A stretch of DNA of 64,000 bases. Source: Pygmaiobacter massiliensis (GTDB taxonomy: Bacteria > Bacillota > Clostridia > Oscillospirales > Ruminococcaceae). Under the pieces are notes generated by a model that did not search any database, had not been told where the DNA came from, and was given only the letters and a program-made list of their open reading frames with translations. Where the stretch lies: NCBI GenBank assembly GCA_022778585.1, contig JALFTI010000006.1, positions 1 to 64,000 on the forward strand, in the 5' to 3' direction. The position numbers and the translations under genes are program-made. Positions 1-9,465 of the stretch are shown in pieces. Within the stretch, counting starts at the first letter, position 1; each line of letters begins with the position of its first letter.

Positions 1-46
1 GCCTCTCACGCCGCAAACGGGAGTTCGATTCTCCCACGGGTCACCA
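1..46 (+). tRNA. tRNA-Glu (anticodon CTC), 5'-truncated by window edge
   Basis: Anticodon loop CTCTCAC flanked by GC/GC, T-arm GGGAGTTCGATTCTCCC, acceptor end CGGGTCA + CCA. Confidence 0.8.
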
Positions 47-51
47 GTTAT

Positions 52-127
52 TCCTCCTTAGCTCAGTCGGTAGAGCCCGCGGCTGTTAACCGCGTTGTCG
101 TTGGTTCGAGTCCAACAGGGGGAGCCA
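52..127 (+). tRNA. tRNA-Asn (GTT)
   Basis: Cloverleaf: acceptor TCCTCCT/AGGGGGA, anticodon arm CGCGG-CTGTTAA-CCGCG, T-arm GTTGGTTCGAGTCCAAC, encoded CCA. Confidence 0.95.
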
Positions 128-160
128 AAAAAAGCACGCCATTGGCGTGCTTTTTTCTTT
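127..160 (+). terminator. Rho-independent terminator after tRNA genes
   Basis: AAAAAAGCACGCC-ATT-GGCGTGCTTTTTT. Confidence 0.85.
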
Positions 161-326
161 TGCAAAAATAGCTGCAAAAGCTGGTTCTGCTGCCCAGGGC
201 AAGGCGGGACGCAGCTGGACGGGTCATATCCCACATGGTAAAATAAAAAAGAAATGCGGGCGGAAGCTTTTTAAAGGCAGGTGCCTGGCCCAAACAGGAC
301 AGACTGATTAGGGGGGAACCAACGAA

Positions 327-920
327 ATGACCGAGCAGGAAAAGATGGCGAGGGGAGACTGGTATGACGCAAACCATGACCCCTGCCTTTTAGAGATGCG
401 TGCAAAAGCGGAGCAGTTGTGCTTTGAACTCAACCAGCTTCCCCCTATGGCGAAAGACCGCCGAGCTGCGCTTTTGCGCCGACTTTTGCCTTACGCAGCG
501 GAAGATGTGGAAATATTGTCGCCTTTTTATACCGATTATGGCACAAACTGCCATATTGGCGGCAAAACCTTTATAAACCATAACGCCTATTTTATGGATG
601 GGGCTCTTATCACAATCGGTGAACGGTGTTTTATTGGGCCAAACTGCGGTATTTATACAGCGCTTCATCCCATGCACTGGGAAGACAGGGCCAAAGGGTT
701 GGAACGGGCGGTGCCGGTGATCATACAGGACGATGTATGGCTAGGAGCAGATGTGAAGGTTTTGCCCGGTGTTACCATTGGAAGAGGATGTGTGGTAGGG
801 GCAGGAAGTGTGGTTACTCGGGATCTGCCGGCCGGATGGCTGGCAGTGGGAAATCCTTGCAGGCCGCTGCGGCCCATTACCCAGGCAGACTTTATAGAAC
901 AGGACAAAGAAGCAGAATAA
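327..920 (+). CDS. Maltose/galactoside O-acetyltransferase family (hexapeptide repeat)
   Basis: Left-handed beta-helix repeats (DDVWLGADVKVLPGVTIGRGCVVGAGSVVTRDLP) and N-terminal Maa/LacA-like domain; GGGGGGA SD region. Confidence 0.9.
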   Translation: MTEQEKMARGDWYDANHDPCLLEMRAKAEQLCFELNQLPPMAKDRRAALLRRLLPYAAEDVEILSPFYTDYGTNCHIGGKTFINHNAYFMDGALITIGERCFIGPNCGIYTALHPMHWEDRAKGLERAVPVIIQDDVWLGADVKVLPGVTIGRGCVVGAGSVVTRDLPAGWLAVGNPCRPLRPITQADFIEQDKEAE

Positions 921-997
921 AGGTTGCAGCTGAAAGCCGGTGCGGCATAAAAACGACAGTTTGCCACGGAATTTTAGACTGCACAAATGGTTTGAAA

Positions 998-1034
998 GGG
1001 CAAAGGAAGCCAAAGAGACTTCCTTTGTCCTTTT
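998..1034 (+). terminator. Rho-independent terminator
   Basis: GGGCAAAGGAAG...CTTCCTTTGTCC-TTTT. Confidence 0.7.
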
Positions 1035-1395
1035 GGCATGTTTTCAATTTTGTAATTGGGTCAAACGCGTTTTTGGTAAGGACAGGTTTTGATGAAAGTG
1101 CAGGAAAAAAGGCTTGCAGATTTTTGGGATGTTCGCAGGGCCTTTTTTAGCAAGACATCAAAATGGTTTTTGGCAGGATTTTTCTGCCGATAAAAATAGA
1201 ATGCTTTTGTTGGGGGGATATGGAAAGGGTTGGAAGAGAAAATAAAGGCAAAGCAGCCAGTAGGCCTGGCTTTTATCCGGTAAAAAGCTGACAGATAAAA
1301 AGGCCTTTCTATTAAAATCAAAACTTTGCTTGCCAAATGTGCTTTATGGCGAACGGATATCTCTAAAATGCCTAAAATAAGCGACGGAATCTTCG

Positions 1396-1425
1396 TTGAC
1401 AAAGCTGCGGGTACAGCGGTATCAT
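1396..1425 (+). promoter_or_regulatory. Sigma-A-type promoter for the branching enzyme gene
   Basis: TTGACA-N18-TATCAT. Confidence 0.5.
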
Positions 1426-1547
1426 AAAGAAAACATAGCCTGGCAAAAGGAAAAGCAGGCCGTGGTTTCAGTGGCCATAAAATATGCAGGCAGATGAGTA
1501 AAAAGGTTGCTTTTTGCTGTTGGAACCTGCCTAAAAGGAGGAGCCAG

Positions 1548-3530
1548 ATGAGTAGTTACCCGATTTTACAGAAGGATCCGCTTTTGAAGCCTTACGAGGC
1601 GGATATTAACCTGCGGATGGAAAATTATAAAAGGGTTCGCAAACAGCTAGTGGAAGGCAGGGATAATCTGGCAGATGCAGCCAGTGATTTTCTCTATTAT
1701 GGCTTTCACCAGCAGGATGGCGGTTGGTATTATCGGGAAACGGCGCCCGGCGCCGATGCCATATATCTGACCGGGGATTTTAACCAATGGAACAAAACCA
1801 GCCACCCGATGAAGAAACTGCCCAATGGAGATTTTGAACTGTTTTTGCCGGGCGAAAATGCGCTGTGGGACGGCTGCCATCTGCTTGCTGTGGTTCACCG
1901 TAAGGGCAAAGCAATGGAGCGCATTCCGCTGTATGCCACCTATGTAGTCCAGGACCCGGATACCTATCAGTGGAGTGCGGTAATCTACCATCCTGAAAAG
2001 CCTTACCGGTGGCAAAACCGTACCTTTGTGCCTAAAAAGCCGCTGATGATCTACGAGTGCCATATTGGAATGGCCCAGGAAAAGTACGGGGTTGGCAGCT
2101 ATGCCGAATTCAAAGACCAGGTGCTGCCAAGGGTGAAGAAGCTGGGATATAACACCATTCAGATTATGGCCATTATGGAACACCCCTATTATGGTTCCTT
2201 TGGTTACCAGGTGTCCAATTTTTTTGCGGCCTCGTCCCGGTTTGGCACGCCGGATGAGCTGAAAGAACTGATTGATACGGCCCATGGCATGGGAATAGGG
2301 GTGCTTTTGGATGTGGTGCACTCGCACCTGGTGAAAAACACCCGGGAGGGCATCAGCGAATTTGACGGTACCGATTACCAGTTTTCCCCTTCGGGGCCAA
2401 AGGGGGACCACCCCGCCTGGGGAACCCGGCTGTTTGACTATGGAAAACCGTCGGTCCTGCGCTTTTTGCTTTCCAACCTGCGCTTTTGGATGGAGGAATA
2501 CCGGTTTGACGGATTTCGATTTGACGGTGTGACATCGATGCTTTACCATGACCATGGCCTTGGTATGGCGTTTGGTCCGTATGAGCGGTATTTTTCTTTG
2601 AATACCAATACCGATGCCGTTACTTACCTGCAGCTGGCCAACGAGCTGGTGCACCATTTGGGTGAGGGGGCGGTTACGATAGCCGAAGATACCTCTGCCA
2701 TGCCGGGCTTGTGCCTGCCCTTGTCCGACGGAGGAATTGGATTTGACTACCGCATGGCAATGGGCGAACCGGACATGTGGATTAAAATTTTGAAGGAGCG
2801 CAAGGACGAAGATTGGGATATCTGGAATATTTGGTATGAACTGACCGGCCGGCGGCCGGGTGAGCCGGTGATCGGGTATGTGGAGTCTCACGACCAGGCA
2901 CTGGTGGGAGATAAAACCATTATGTTCCGCCTGTGCGACAAAGAAATGTATTGGGGCATGGAAAAGCGCCAGCAGAACCTGGTAATTGACCGTGGCATGG
3001 CTCTGCACAAGATGATTCGGCTGGTAACCATGAGCCTTGGCGGCGAAGGGTATTTGAACTTTATGGGCAACGAGTTTGGACACCCGGAATGGATTGATTT
3101 CCCGCGGGAGGGCAACAACTGGAGCTACCACCATTGCCGCCGTCAATGGAGCCTGGTGGACGATAAAACCTTAAAGTTTGAATGGCTGAATGAATTTGAC
3201 CGAAAAATGGTACAGCTGGCAAATTCCACCAGTCTGCTCACCGGCAAGGCCCACAGCCTTTGGGTCGGCCAAGAGGAAAAAGTTCTGATTTATGAAAAGA
3301 AGGGGCTGCTTTTTGCCTTTAATTTTCACCCGACCCGTTCGTTTGAGGGTTATTTTGTTCCGGCACCGGCCGGCAGCTGGAAACCGGTGCTTACCACCGA
3401 CGCGGCTTGCTTTGGCGGCCAGGGCCGGATTGCCGAGGAGATGATCTACCAGGCAAAAGAGGCCCCAAAAGGCTACGGGTTCGAACTGTATCTGCCAAGC
3501 CGCACAGCTGTGGTGCTGGCCAAGGTGTGA
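1548..3530 (+). CDS. 1,4-alpha-glucan branching enzyme (GH13)
   Basis: CBM48-like N-terminus (AIYLTGDFNQW) and GH13 motifs (DVVHSH, GFRFDGVTSM, AEDTSAMPG, YVESHDQ). ATG at 1548 follows AAAAGGAGGAGCC; the listed ORF start (1494) is upstream of it. Confidence 0.9.
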   Translation: MSSYPILQKDPLLKPYEADINLRMENYKRVRKQLVEGRDNLADAASDFLYYGFHQQDGGWYYRETAPGADAIYLTGDFNQWNKTSHPMKKLPNGDFELFLPGENALWDGCHLLAVVHRKGKAMERIPLYATYVVQDPDTYQWSAVIYHPEKPYRWQNRTFVPKKPLMIYECHIGMAQEKYGVGSYAEFKDQVLPRVKKLGYNTIQIMAIMEHPYYGSFGYQVSNFFAASSRFGTPDELKELIDTAHGMGIGVLLDVVHSHLVKNTREGISEFDGTDYQFSPSGPKGDHPAWGTRLFDYGKPSVLRFLLSNLRFWMEEYRFDGFRFDGVTSMLYHDHGLGMAFGPYERYFSLNTNTDAVTYLQLANELVHHLGEGAVTIAEDTSAMPGLCLPLSDGGIGFDYRMAMGEPDMWIKILKERKDEDWDIWNIWYELTGRRPGEPVIGYVESHDQALVGDKTIMFRLCDKEMYWGMEKRQQNLVIDRGMALHKMIRLVTMSLGGEGYLNFMGNEFGHPEWIDFPREGNNWSYHHCRRQWSLVDDKTLKFEWLNEFDRKMVQLANSTSLLTGKAHSLWVGQEEKVLIYEKKGLLFAFNFHPTRSFEGYFVPAPAGSWKPVLTTDAACFGGQGRIAEEMIYQAKEAPKGYGFELYLPSRTAVVLAKV

Positions 3531-3856
3531 GCAGCATATTAAAAGCAATACTTTGGAACAAAATTAGTAAGAGCGGGATAAATTTTTGCCCAGAAAAAAG
3601 GAAAAGGAAAGGCGCGGCTGTCCGGAAGGGCAAAAAAGTCTTTTGGGCAGTGCGGTTATACCTGTAAAAATTTATGGCATTGTCTATGAAAAGTAAGACC
3701 CCTGGCACAGATTAAATGCCTGTAGGAAAAGTGCAGGTAAAAGAAATATACGGGTTCAAATAGAAAACATCGCCGCGCAGTACAAGCAGAGCTGTAAAGA
3801 GAGCAGAATATCCGGCTTTTATTTGGTTTTGGCACAAAAACAGCAAAATATATGAA

Positions 3857-3898
3857 AAAGGGGCTGCACAGGCTTTTAAAAGCCTGTGCAGCCCCTTT
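3857..3898. terminator. Perfect 42-nt palindrome, probable terminator between convergent genes
   Basis: AAAGGGGCTGCACAGGCTTTT/AAAAGCCTGTGCAGCCCCTTT, 21-nt arms; T-run on the minus strand. Confidence 0.75.
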
Positions 3899-4061
3899 AT
3901 GTATGAAAATAAGAAGGAGACATGAAAAGAAACGATACCGGCAGGCGCTTTGCAAAAGCCCTTCCAAACAGATTTTCTTTTAAAAGCAGAAATTCATTTT
4001 GTGTAGAAAATCACAGACGAAAGCGTCAAGCTTTTTTTAAAATTTTGCGACGGTTTGAAGG

Positions 4062-5489
4062 TTAGGCCGGCTGTTCTGGAATTGTGATATGAGGCTGTAC
4101 TTCGGGCGGAATGGGACAGTGGTACGGCTTCCCATCCGACTGTTCCCAAAATGCTTGCCTGGCGGATTCGGCCACGGCGGGATTTTTAAAAACATGGCAG
4201 GCTGCATCTGCCAAAACCTGGGCAGCGTAAAGCATGCCCTTCTGGGCAAAGCTGGTGGTTCCCTGGGCGGTCATCTGCCAGGAATGACCGGGCGTACCCG
4301 GCACAAAACAGCCCGCCACAAACTCGGCAGTGGGAACTACATGACTGCAGTCACCTACATCCGAAGAACCGGCAATATCCACTTCCAAATGTTCCCAGGG
4401 CGCTACGGTATCTGCCAAAACCATCTTGCTCAAGTGTTCTATCATTCTTTTGCGGACTGTAGCAGGCAGACCGGTCAGGGCAATGTCGCTGGCAATCTCC
4501 TGCGCACCGCCCACCTGGCTGCAAAACGCAGCGGCAAGCTGGCGTTCGGGCTCGGTGTATTCCGGCAGGGGAATCTTTTGCATGCTTTCATACAAAAGCT
4601 GCTCCAAAACGGGATTGGAGAGGATGTTGGAACAGCCTTTGTCAAACTGAATGGTCAGTTGTGTTTCGGTCATCAGGGCGGCACCCTGCGCAATTTTGCA
4701 AACCCGCTGATACAGCTTTTCCACCTTTTCGGAATCGGTGGAACGGATGAGGTAAACCACCTGAGCGTGGCTTTGCACAACATTGGGAGAAACGCCGCCG
4801 GTATCGGTAATAGCGTAGTGAATGCGGTCGGTTGGTTCCATGTGTTCCCGCAGGTAATTCACCCCTACATCCATCAGTTCCACTGCGTCCAGCGCGCTGC
4901 GGCCCAAATGCGGAGTGGCGGCTGCATGCGAAGCCTGTCCCCGGAAAGAAAAATAGGCCTGGCAGTTTGCCTGCATAGAGCCGGTCAGTACCGCATTTGC
5001 TCCGCCGGGGTGCCAGGTAAGGGCAATGTCCAGTTCATCAAAAAGGCCGGCGCGTGCCATATATGCCTTGCCAGAGCCGCCCTCTTCCCCTGGACAGCCC
5101 AGCAACACCACCGTGCCGGGCAGGTTGTTTTCGGCCAGATAATCCCGCGCCATCAATGCGGCACCCACCGCTGCAGCTCCCAAAAGATGGTGACCGCAGC
5201 CATGGCCGCAGGTGGTTTCGGGCCGCGGCTGCGGGTGTGGAACTCCACCGGCCTGGCTCAGGCCGTCCAGCGCGTCAAATTCCGCTAAAATACCAATAAC
5301 GGGATGCCCACTGCCCGCTGTGGCGGTAAAGGCGGTTTCCATACCGGCAACAGGCCGGCGCACGGCAAACTGCTCCTGGCAAAGCAGCTGGCAGATGGCA
5401 TCGGCCGAGCGAAATTCTCTGAATTTTAGTTCCGAAGCTTCCCATATGGTCTGGCTAAGTTCCATGAGCTGTTTTGAATAATCTTTCAT
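4062..5489 (-). CDS. M20 family amidohydrolase (AbgB-like p-aminobenzoyl-glutamate hydrolase subunit B family)
   Basis: M20 motifs: GHGCGHHLLGAAAVGA, GCPGEEGGSGKAYM, SHAAATPHLGRSALDAVELM, GSSDVGDCSHVVP. Confidence 0.85.
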   Translation of the reverse strand: MKDYSKQLMELSQTIWEASELKFREFRSADAICQLLCQEQFAVRRPVAGMETAFTATAGSGHPVIGILAEFDALDGLSQAGGVPHPQPRPETTCGHGCGHHLLGAAAVGAALMARDYLAENNLPGTVVLLGCPGEEGGSGKAYMARAGLFDELDIALTWHPGGANAVLTGSMQANCQAYFSFRGQASHAAATPHLGRSALDAVELMDVGVNYLREHMEPTDRIHYAITDTGGVSPNVVQSHAQVVYLIRSTDSEKVEKLYQRVCKIAQGAALMTETQLTIQFDKGCSNILSNPVLEQLLYESMQKIPLPEYTEPERQLAAAFCSQVGGAQEIASDIALTGLPATVRKRMIEHLSKMVLADTVAPWEHLEVDIAGSSDVGDCSHVVPTAEFVAGCFVPGTPGHSWQMTAQGTTSFAQKGMLYAAQVLADAACHVFKNPAVAESARQAFWEQSDGKPYHCPIPPEVQPHITIPEQPA

Positions 5490-5570
5490 ATAGCCCTCCT
5501 TTTTGCACGGTGAAATAAACCGGCCAAGCTGCCTGGCAGCCGGCCGGAAAGGAACTAGTTAATAATAAAA

Positions 5571-6611
5571 TTATACGCCAAACTGGTAGATGGTGGTTTC
5601 CTGCCAGCAGTCGCCCGCCTGCACAATCGGTTTGGGGAAATTGGGGCAGTTCATGGCATTGGGGTATTGCTGGGTCTCCAGGCAGACAGCCTCCCGGTCC
5701 TGGTAGGGAATCCCCGCTTTGCCTGCCGGGCCGCCAGCAAGGAAATTGGCGGTATAAAGCTGCAGGCAGGGGCAGCTGGTGGCACAAACCATTCGAATAC
5801 CGCTTTCATCTCCGGTAAGCATGGCTACTGCTGCCAGTGTTCCAGGGGCTTTATCCAAAATAAAATTGTGGTCATAGCCGCCGGCCAAAACAAGCTGCGG
5901 GCAGTCGGTGTCAATCTGCTCTCCCAGTGCTTTTTCGCTGGTGAAATCCAACGGGCTTCCTGCTACGGGCAAAATTTTTCCGGTGGCCAGCATCTGTTCG
6001 CCCTGTTCGGTATATTGGGAAGCAAGCAGCCGCAGTTTGTGGTTCAGTACGCTGCCATGACCGTTCAGGTTAAAATAGCTGTGGTTTGTCAGGTTAATCA
6101 CCGTATCCTGGTCGGCAAAAGCGGTATACTCCAGCACCAGTGCATTTTCCTCGGTGAGGGTATAGGTTACATTCAGCTGCAGGTTGCCGGGAAACCCTTC
6201 CTCGCCATCCAAAGAAATAAGGGAAAAACGCAGACGGTTTTCTTCATCGTCCGCCACGCAGGAAAAAAGCTTTTGGTCAAACCCGCATAGGCCGCCATGC
6301 AGCTGATTTTTGCCCTCATTTGCGGTCAGCTCGAAGCGTTTGCCGTCTATTTCCAAATATGCGCCGCCCAGTCGGTTGGCGTTGCGTCCCACCAGCGCCC
6401 CTACATAAGCCGTGGTAGCCTCATACCCTGCAAGGTCAGGATAACCCAGCACGACATCCCGCAAGGTGCCGGTTTTATCCGGTACTAAAATTTGCTGAAT
6501 ACAGCAGCCGCGATCTAGTACCGAAACGGACATGCCGCTGCTGTTTGTCATGGTATAGCGAAGAACCTCGCGGCCGTCATGTGTATGGCCGAACAGTTCC
6601 TGTTCAATCAT
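5571..6611 (-). CDS. galM: Aldose 1-epimerase
   Basis: GRNANRLGGA, NLTNHSYFNLNG, GGYDHNFIL motifs of galactose mutarotase. Confidence 0.93.
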   Translation of the reverse strand: MIEQELFGHTHDGREVLRYTMTNSSGMSVSVLDRGCCIQQILVPDKTGTLRDVVLGYPDLAGYEATTAYVGALVGRNANRLGGAYLEIDGKRFELTANEGKNQLHGGLCGFDQKLFSCVADDEENRLRFSLISLDGEEGFPGNLQLNVTYTLTEENALVLEYTAFADQDTVINLTNHSYFNLNGHGSVLNHKLRLLASQYTEQGEQMLATGKILPVAGSPLDFTSEKALGEQIDTDCPQLVLAGGYDHNFILDKAPGTLAAVAMLTGDESGIRMVCATSCPCLQLYTANFLAGGPAGKAGIPYQDREAVCLETQQYPNAMNCPNFPKPIVQAGDCWQETTIYQFGV

Positions 6612-6810
6612 ATGAAAATCCCTCCCTGTAAGCTGTTTTAAGCCTCTTTTATGCAGCTTTCAAACATTCAATAACAGTGTAACCTTGTGACAAGCGAATG
6701 TCAAATGCAGCCAAAATACCGCCCTGTACGGCATAAAAAGGTATTAAAAGCAAAAGTGGTAATACCACTGGGAGAACGCTATCTTAAGATAAAAGGCAAA
6801 AAACAATAAA

Positions 6811-6846
6811 ATGCGCAGCTGCCCCAAAAGACAGCTGCGCATTTTG
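6811..6846 (-). terminator. Rho-independent terminator of DUF3048 gene
   Basis: AATGCGCAGCTG...CAGCTGCGCATT with flanking A/T runs. Confidence 0.75.
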
Positions 6847-6856
6847 CATTTTATTT

Positions 6857-7927
6857 TTAGCCGGCCAAAGCGGTACCGTCCACCGTAAAGGTGGAAAGCT
6901 GGTTTTGACCCAAAATGGCAATATAGCTTTTGCCCGTATTTACCTGCAGGGTACTGCCGTCCTCTTTTTTGTAGGTAAGCTGATTTTCCACGCCGTTTTT
7001 CTCCCAGTGAATCTTTTCATAGGAGCCGTTCGAGAAATAATAGCCATCTCCAGAAGAAAGGTCAAATTCGCTGACAATACCATCCGATTTTAAGGTTACA
7101 TCCGTAATAAGTACCAGCACATTTTTAAAGGCAAGCTGCTGGCTGTTGTTGGAATCGGTGTGGGGCTGGCCAAACTGGCTTTGCAGGTACTGGCCGGTAG
7201 ATTCATTGTAGCTGAAAGAAGCATCCGCCACAGAGGAGAAGGAGAACGAGAACTGCGCAGCACTGCCACCGGAGGGAGTAACCGATTCATCGCGCGAAAA
7301 TTCAAACAGCGGAACCAGTGTACCGGTGGTGGGCAGGTTGCCCAAAAGGGTAATACCCGATTGAATCATACTGCCGTTGGTGTACCAGCAATGTTCCTGG
7401 CTCAGGGTTTTATTTCGCTCCGAATCAAACGCAAAGGCGTTGGTGCCAAGGTAATAACCGTCCACATCCTGGTAGCTGTAATAGTTAAGCAGGTTGGTAG
7501 CGTAAACGCTGCCGCCAATGTGCACCAGAATAGCATTCATAGGCATAGCAAGCTGTACAAACTGGTCTCGTGCCGAGCGAACAGGTCCCACTGTGGGAAT
7601 TTTGGTATAGTCAGAGTAGACCGCCATCAGCCGGGTAATGCCGCCTTCGGTCACTGTTTCATAGATAACATCTGCATCCGAAATACCGGCCTGTGGCCAG
7701 GCAGCCTGCAGGTTGTCGATCATAACAGCGGCGGGACGCTGACCGTCGGACAGATCTTCTGCTTTTTCCTCACCGGTAAGAATATTGTAATCGTACACAT
7801 TAACCGGTTGAGGAGTGGGAGTAGGCGCAGCCGAAGAAGCATCGGAACTGGCCGACGAGCTGGAGCAGCCGGCCAAAAGACCAAGCGCCAGCAAAACAGT
7901 GAGGGAAAGGGTGAACAGTCGTTTCAT
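6857..7927 (-). CDS. DUF3048 (YerB-like) lipoprotein, paralog 1
   Basis: Lipobox LLAGC after signal peptide (MKRLFTLSLTVLLALGLLAGCSSS); GPVRSARDQ motif shared with the neighbours; SD GAGGTCC before ATG at 7927. Confidence 0.88.
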   Translation of the reverse strand: MKRLFTLSLTVLLALGLLAGCSSSSASSDASSAAPTPTPQPVNVYDYNILTGEEKAEDLSDGQRPAAVMIDNLQAAWPQAGISDADVIYETVTEGGITRLMAVYSDYTKIPTVGPVRSARDQFVQLAMPMNAILVHIGGSVYATNLLNYYSYQDVDGYYLGTNAFAFDSERNKTLSQEHCWYTNGSMIQSGITLLGNLPTTGTLVPLFEFSRDESVTPSGGSAAQFSFSFSSVADASFSYNESTGQYLQSQFGQPHTDSNNSQQLAFKNVLVLITDVTLKSDGIVSEFDLSSGDGYYFSNGSYEKIHWEKNGVENQLTYKKEDGSTLQVNTGKSYIAILGQNQLSTFTVDGTALAG

Positions 7928-7981
7928 AAAAAGGACCTCTTTCTTGGCTATCAATAAAAAGGGATTGGTCCGGTCTGACAT

Positions 7982-9154
7982 TTAGGGCTTTGAGGAAAGC
8001 GTATTGGAACCGGCAGAAGACTGGCTGACGCTTTCCGCCAGCTCTTGCTCTGCAGGGGTAAGGTCTTCGGCCGGCTGACCCGACAAAGGATTGGTACCAT
8101 TGATGGTGAAATTCAAAAATTGGTCTAAGCCCACCACAGCAATATAACTTTTACCGCAATTTAGTTCGACCTCTTTTTCCTCGTTTCCAGGAGTCAAAAT
8201 CTTCAAAGGATCTTCGGGCGAACCTTTTGCCCAGCGGATGGGTTCGTAGCTGCCGTTTGAAAAGCAGTACCCGACACCGCCATAGCGATAATCTACTTTG
8301 CTTAATACCCCGTTGGGCTGGGTGGTAATTTCGGTAAACAAAACAATCAGGTTGGTAAAGGAAAGCTGTTGGCCAGTTAAGGCGTCAATTTGCGGTTCGC
8401 CCTGCTGGCTTTTTTGGTATAAACCCGAAACAGCATCATATGAAAAGTCGCTGTAGTAGGTAGAAGAAAACTGCAGATGCAGGTTCTCCGCCCCGCTAAT
8501 TGCAAGGGAGCGGGGGGCTTCCTTATAAGAGCGGAAATGGAAGATGGGATCATACTCTTCGCAGCTGGCAGAGAGCTTGTATTTTTCTATGCCTGCAGAT
8601 ATTAGCTGTGGGCTGGTATACCAGCAGTGTTCAATCAAACGGGACTCATGCCGCTCTTCATCCAGCCAGAAGGCCACATCCCGAACGGTGGACGGGTTTC
8701 CGTCCAGATCCTTGTCGGAATAATGGTAGGTTTCCAACAGATCACTGGCTGTGTTGGAAGAGCCAATATGCACCATCAGGGGACTAAACGGCAAGACCAA
8801 CTGCAGATGCTGGTCCCGGGCTGAGCGGACCGGTCCAATATAACCGCCGGCTTTTGAAATGTCTGAATAGACGGCCAAAAACCGGGTAATGCCCCCCTCG
8901 GTGACAATTTCGTAAATAAGATCTGCTCCTCCGATACCGGACTGCGGCAAGGAGTCGGAAATGTTGTTTACCATAACCGCTATCGGTCGCTGTCCGTAGG
9001 GATAGCCGGCATCTTTTTCGAGCCCGGTGAGGGGATTGGGGTTATATTCTGGCAAAACGGCGGGGCGAGCGCTGCTTTCGGCCTCCTTCCCGCAGCCGGC
9101 TAACAGGCAGCAGGCCAGCAGACAACAGGCAAAGCGTGTAAAAAAACGGTTCAT
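7982..9154 (-). CDS. DUF3048 (YerB-like) lipoprotein, paralog 2
   Basis: Lipobox LLAGC; YIGPVRSARDQHLQL. Confidence 0.88.
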   Translation of the reverse strand: MNRFFTRFACCLLACCLLAGCGKEAESSARPAVLPEYNPNPLTGLEKDAGYPYGQRPIAVMVNNISDSLPQSGIGGADLIYEIVTEGGITRFLAVYSDISKAGGYIGPVRSARDQHLQLVLPFSPLMVHIGSSNTASDLLETYHYSDKDLDGNPSTVRDVAFWLDEERHESRLIEHCWYTSPQLISAGIEKYKLSASCEEYDPIFHFRSYKEAPRSLAISGAENLHLQFSSTYYSDFSYDAVSGLYQKSQQGEPQIDALTGQQLSFTNLIVLFTEITTQPNGVLSKVDYRYGGVGYCFSNGSYEPIRWAKGSPEDPLKILTPGNEEKEVELNCGKSYIAVVGLDQFLNFTINGTNPLSGQPAEDLTPAEQELAESVSQSSAGSNTLSSKP

Positions 9155-9413
9155 CCCACACCTCCTGTACGCGGGCTGGCAGCAAAGCTGCCGCAGATAC
9201 CAGGCCTGTCTCCTAAATGGCCAAACCTGAAAAAGCGTTGATACACTGGTAGTATACCCGAAAAAATGCCTGCTGGCAAGGTGGCGATTTTACTGGTAAG
9301 CTGCTTGCAGGCTGGTAATATATGCATATGCCTGTAACAAGCAAAGGTATTTGGGACAGATTTTATTCTACCACACAGCAGCTGGGTACCAAGTCGAATC
9401 TGGCCGTAAAATA

Positions 9414-9449
9414 CACAGAAGGCAGCCGCCCACTGACAGCTGCCTTCTG
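9414..9449 (-). terminator. Rho-independent terminator of DUF3048 paralog 3
   Basis: CAGAAGGCAGC...GCTGCCTTCTG stem downstream of the stop codon on the minus strand. Confidence 0.7.
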
Positions 9450-9465
9450 CATCAATTTACAAAGT

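Noticed and set aside
63-377. 104-aa minus-strand ORF ending VGLEPTTTRLTAAGSTD
   Set aside because: The C-terminus is the translated reverse complement of tRNA-Asn, a known annotation artefact.
1647-3146. 499-aa minus-strand ORF opposite the branching enzyme
   Set aside because: Fully antisense to a clear GH13 gene, composition atypical (His/Gln/Arg-rich), no RBS-supported start.
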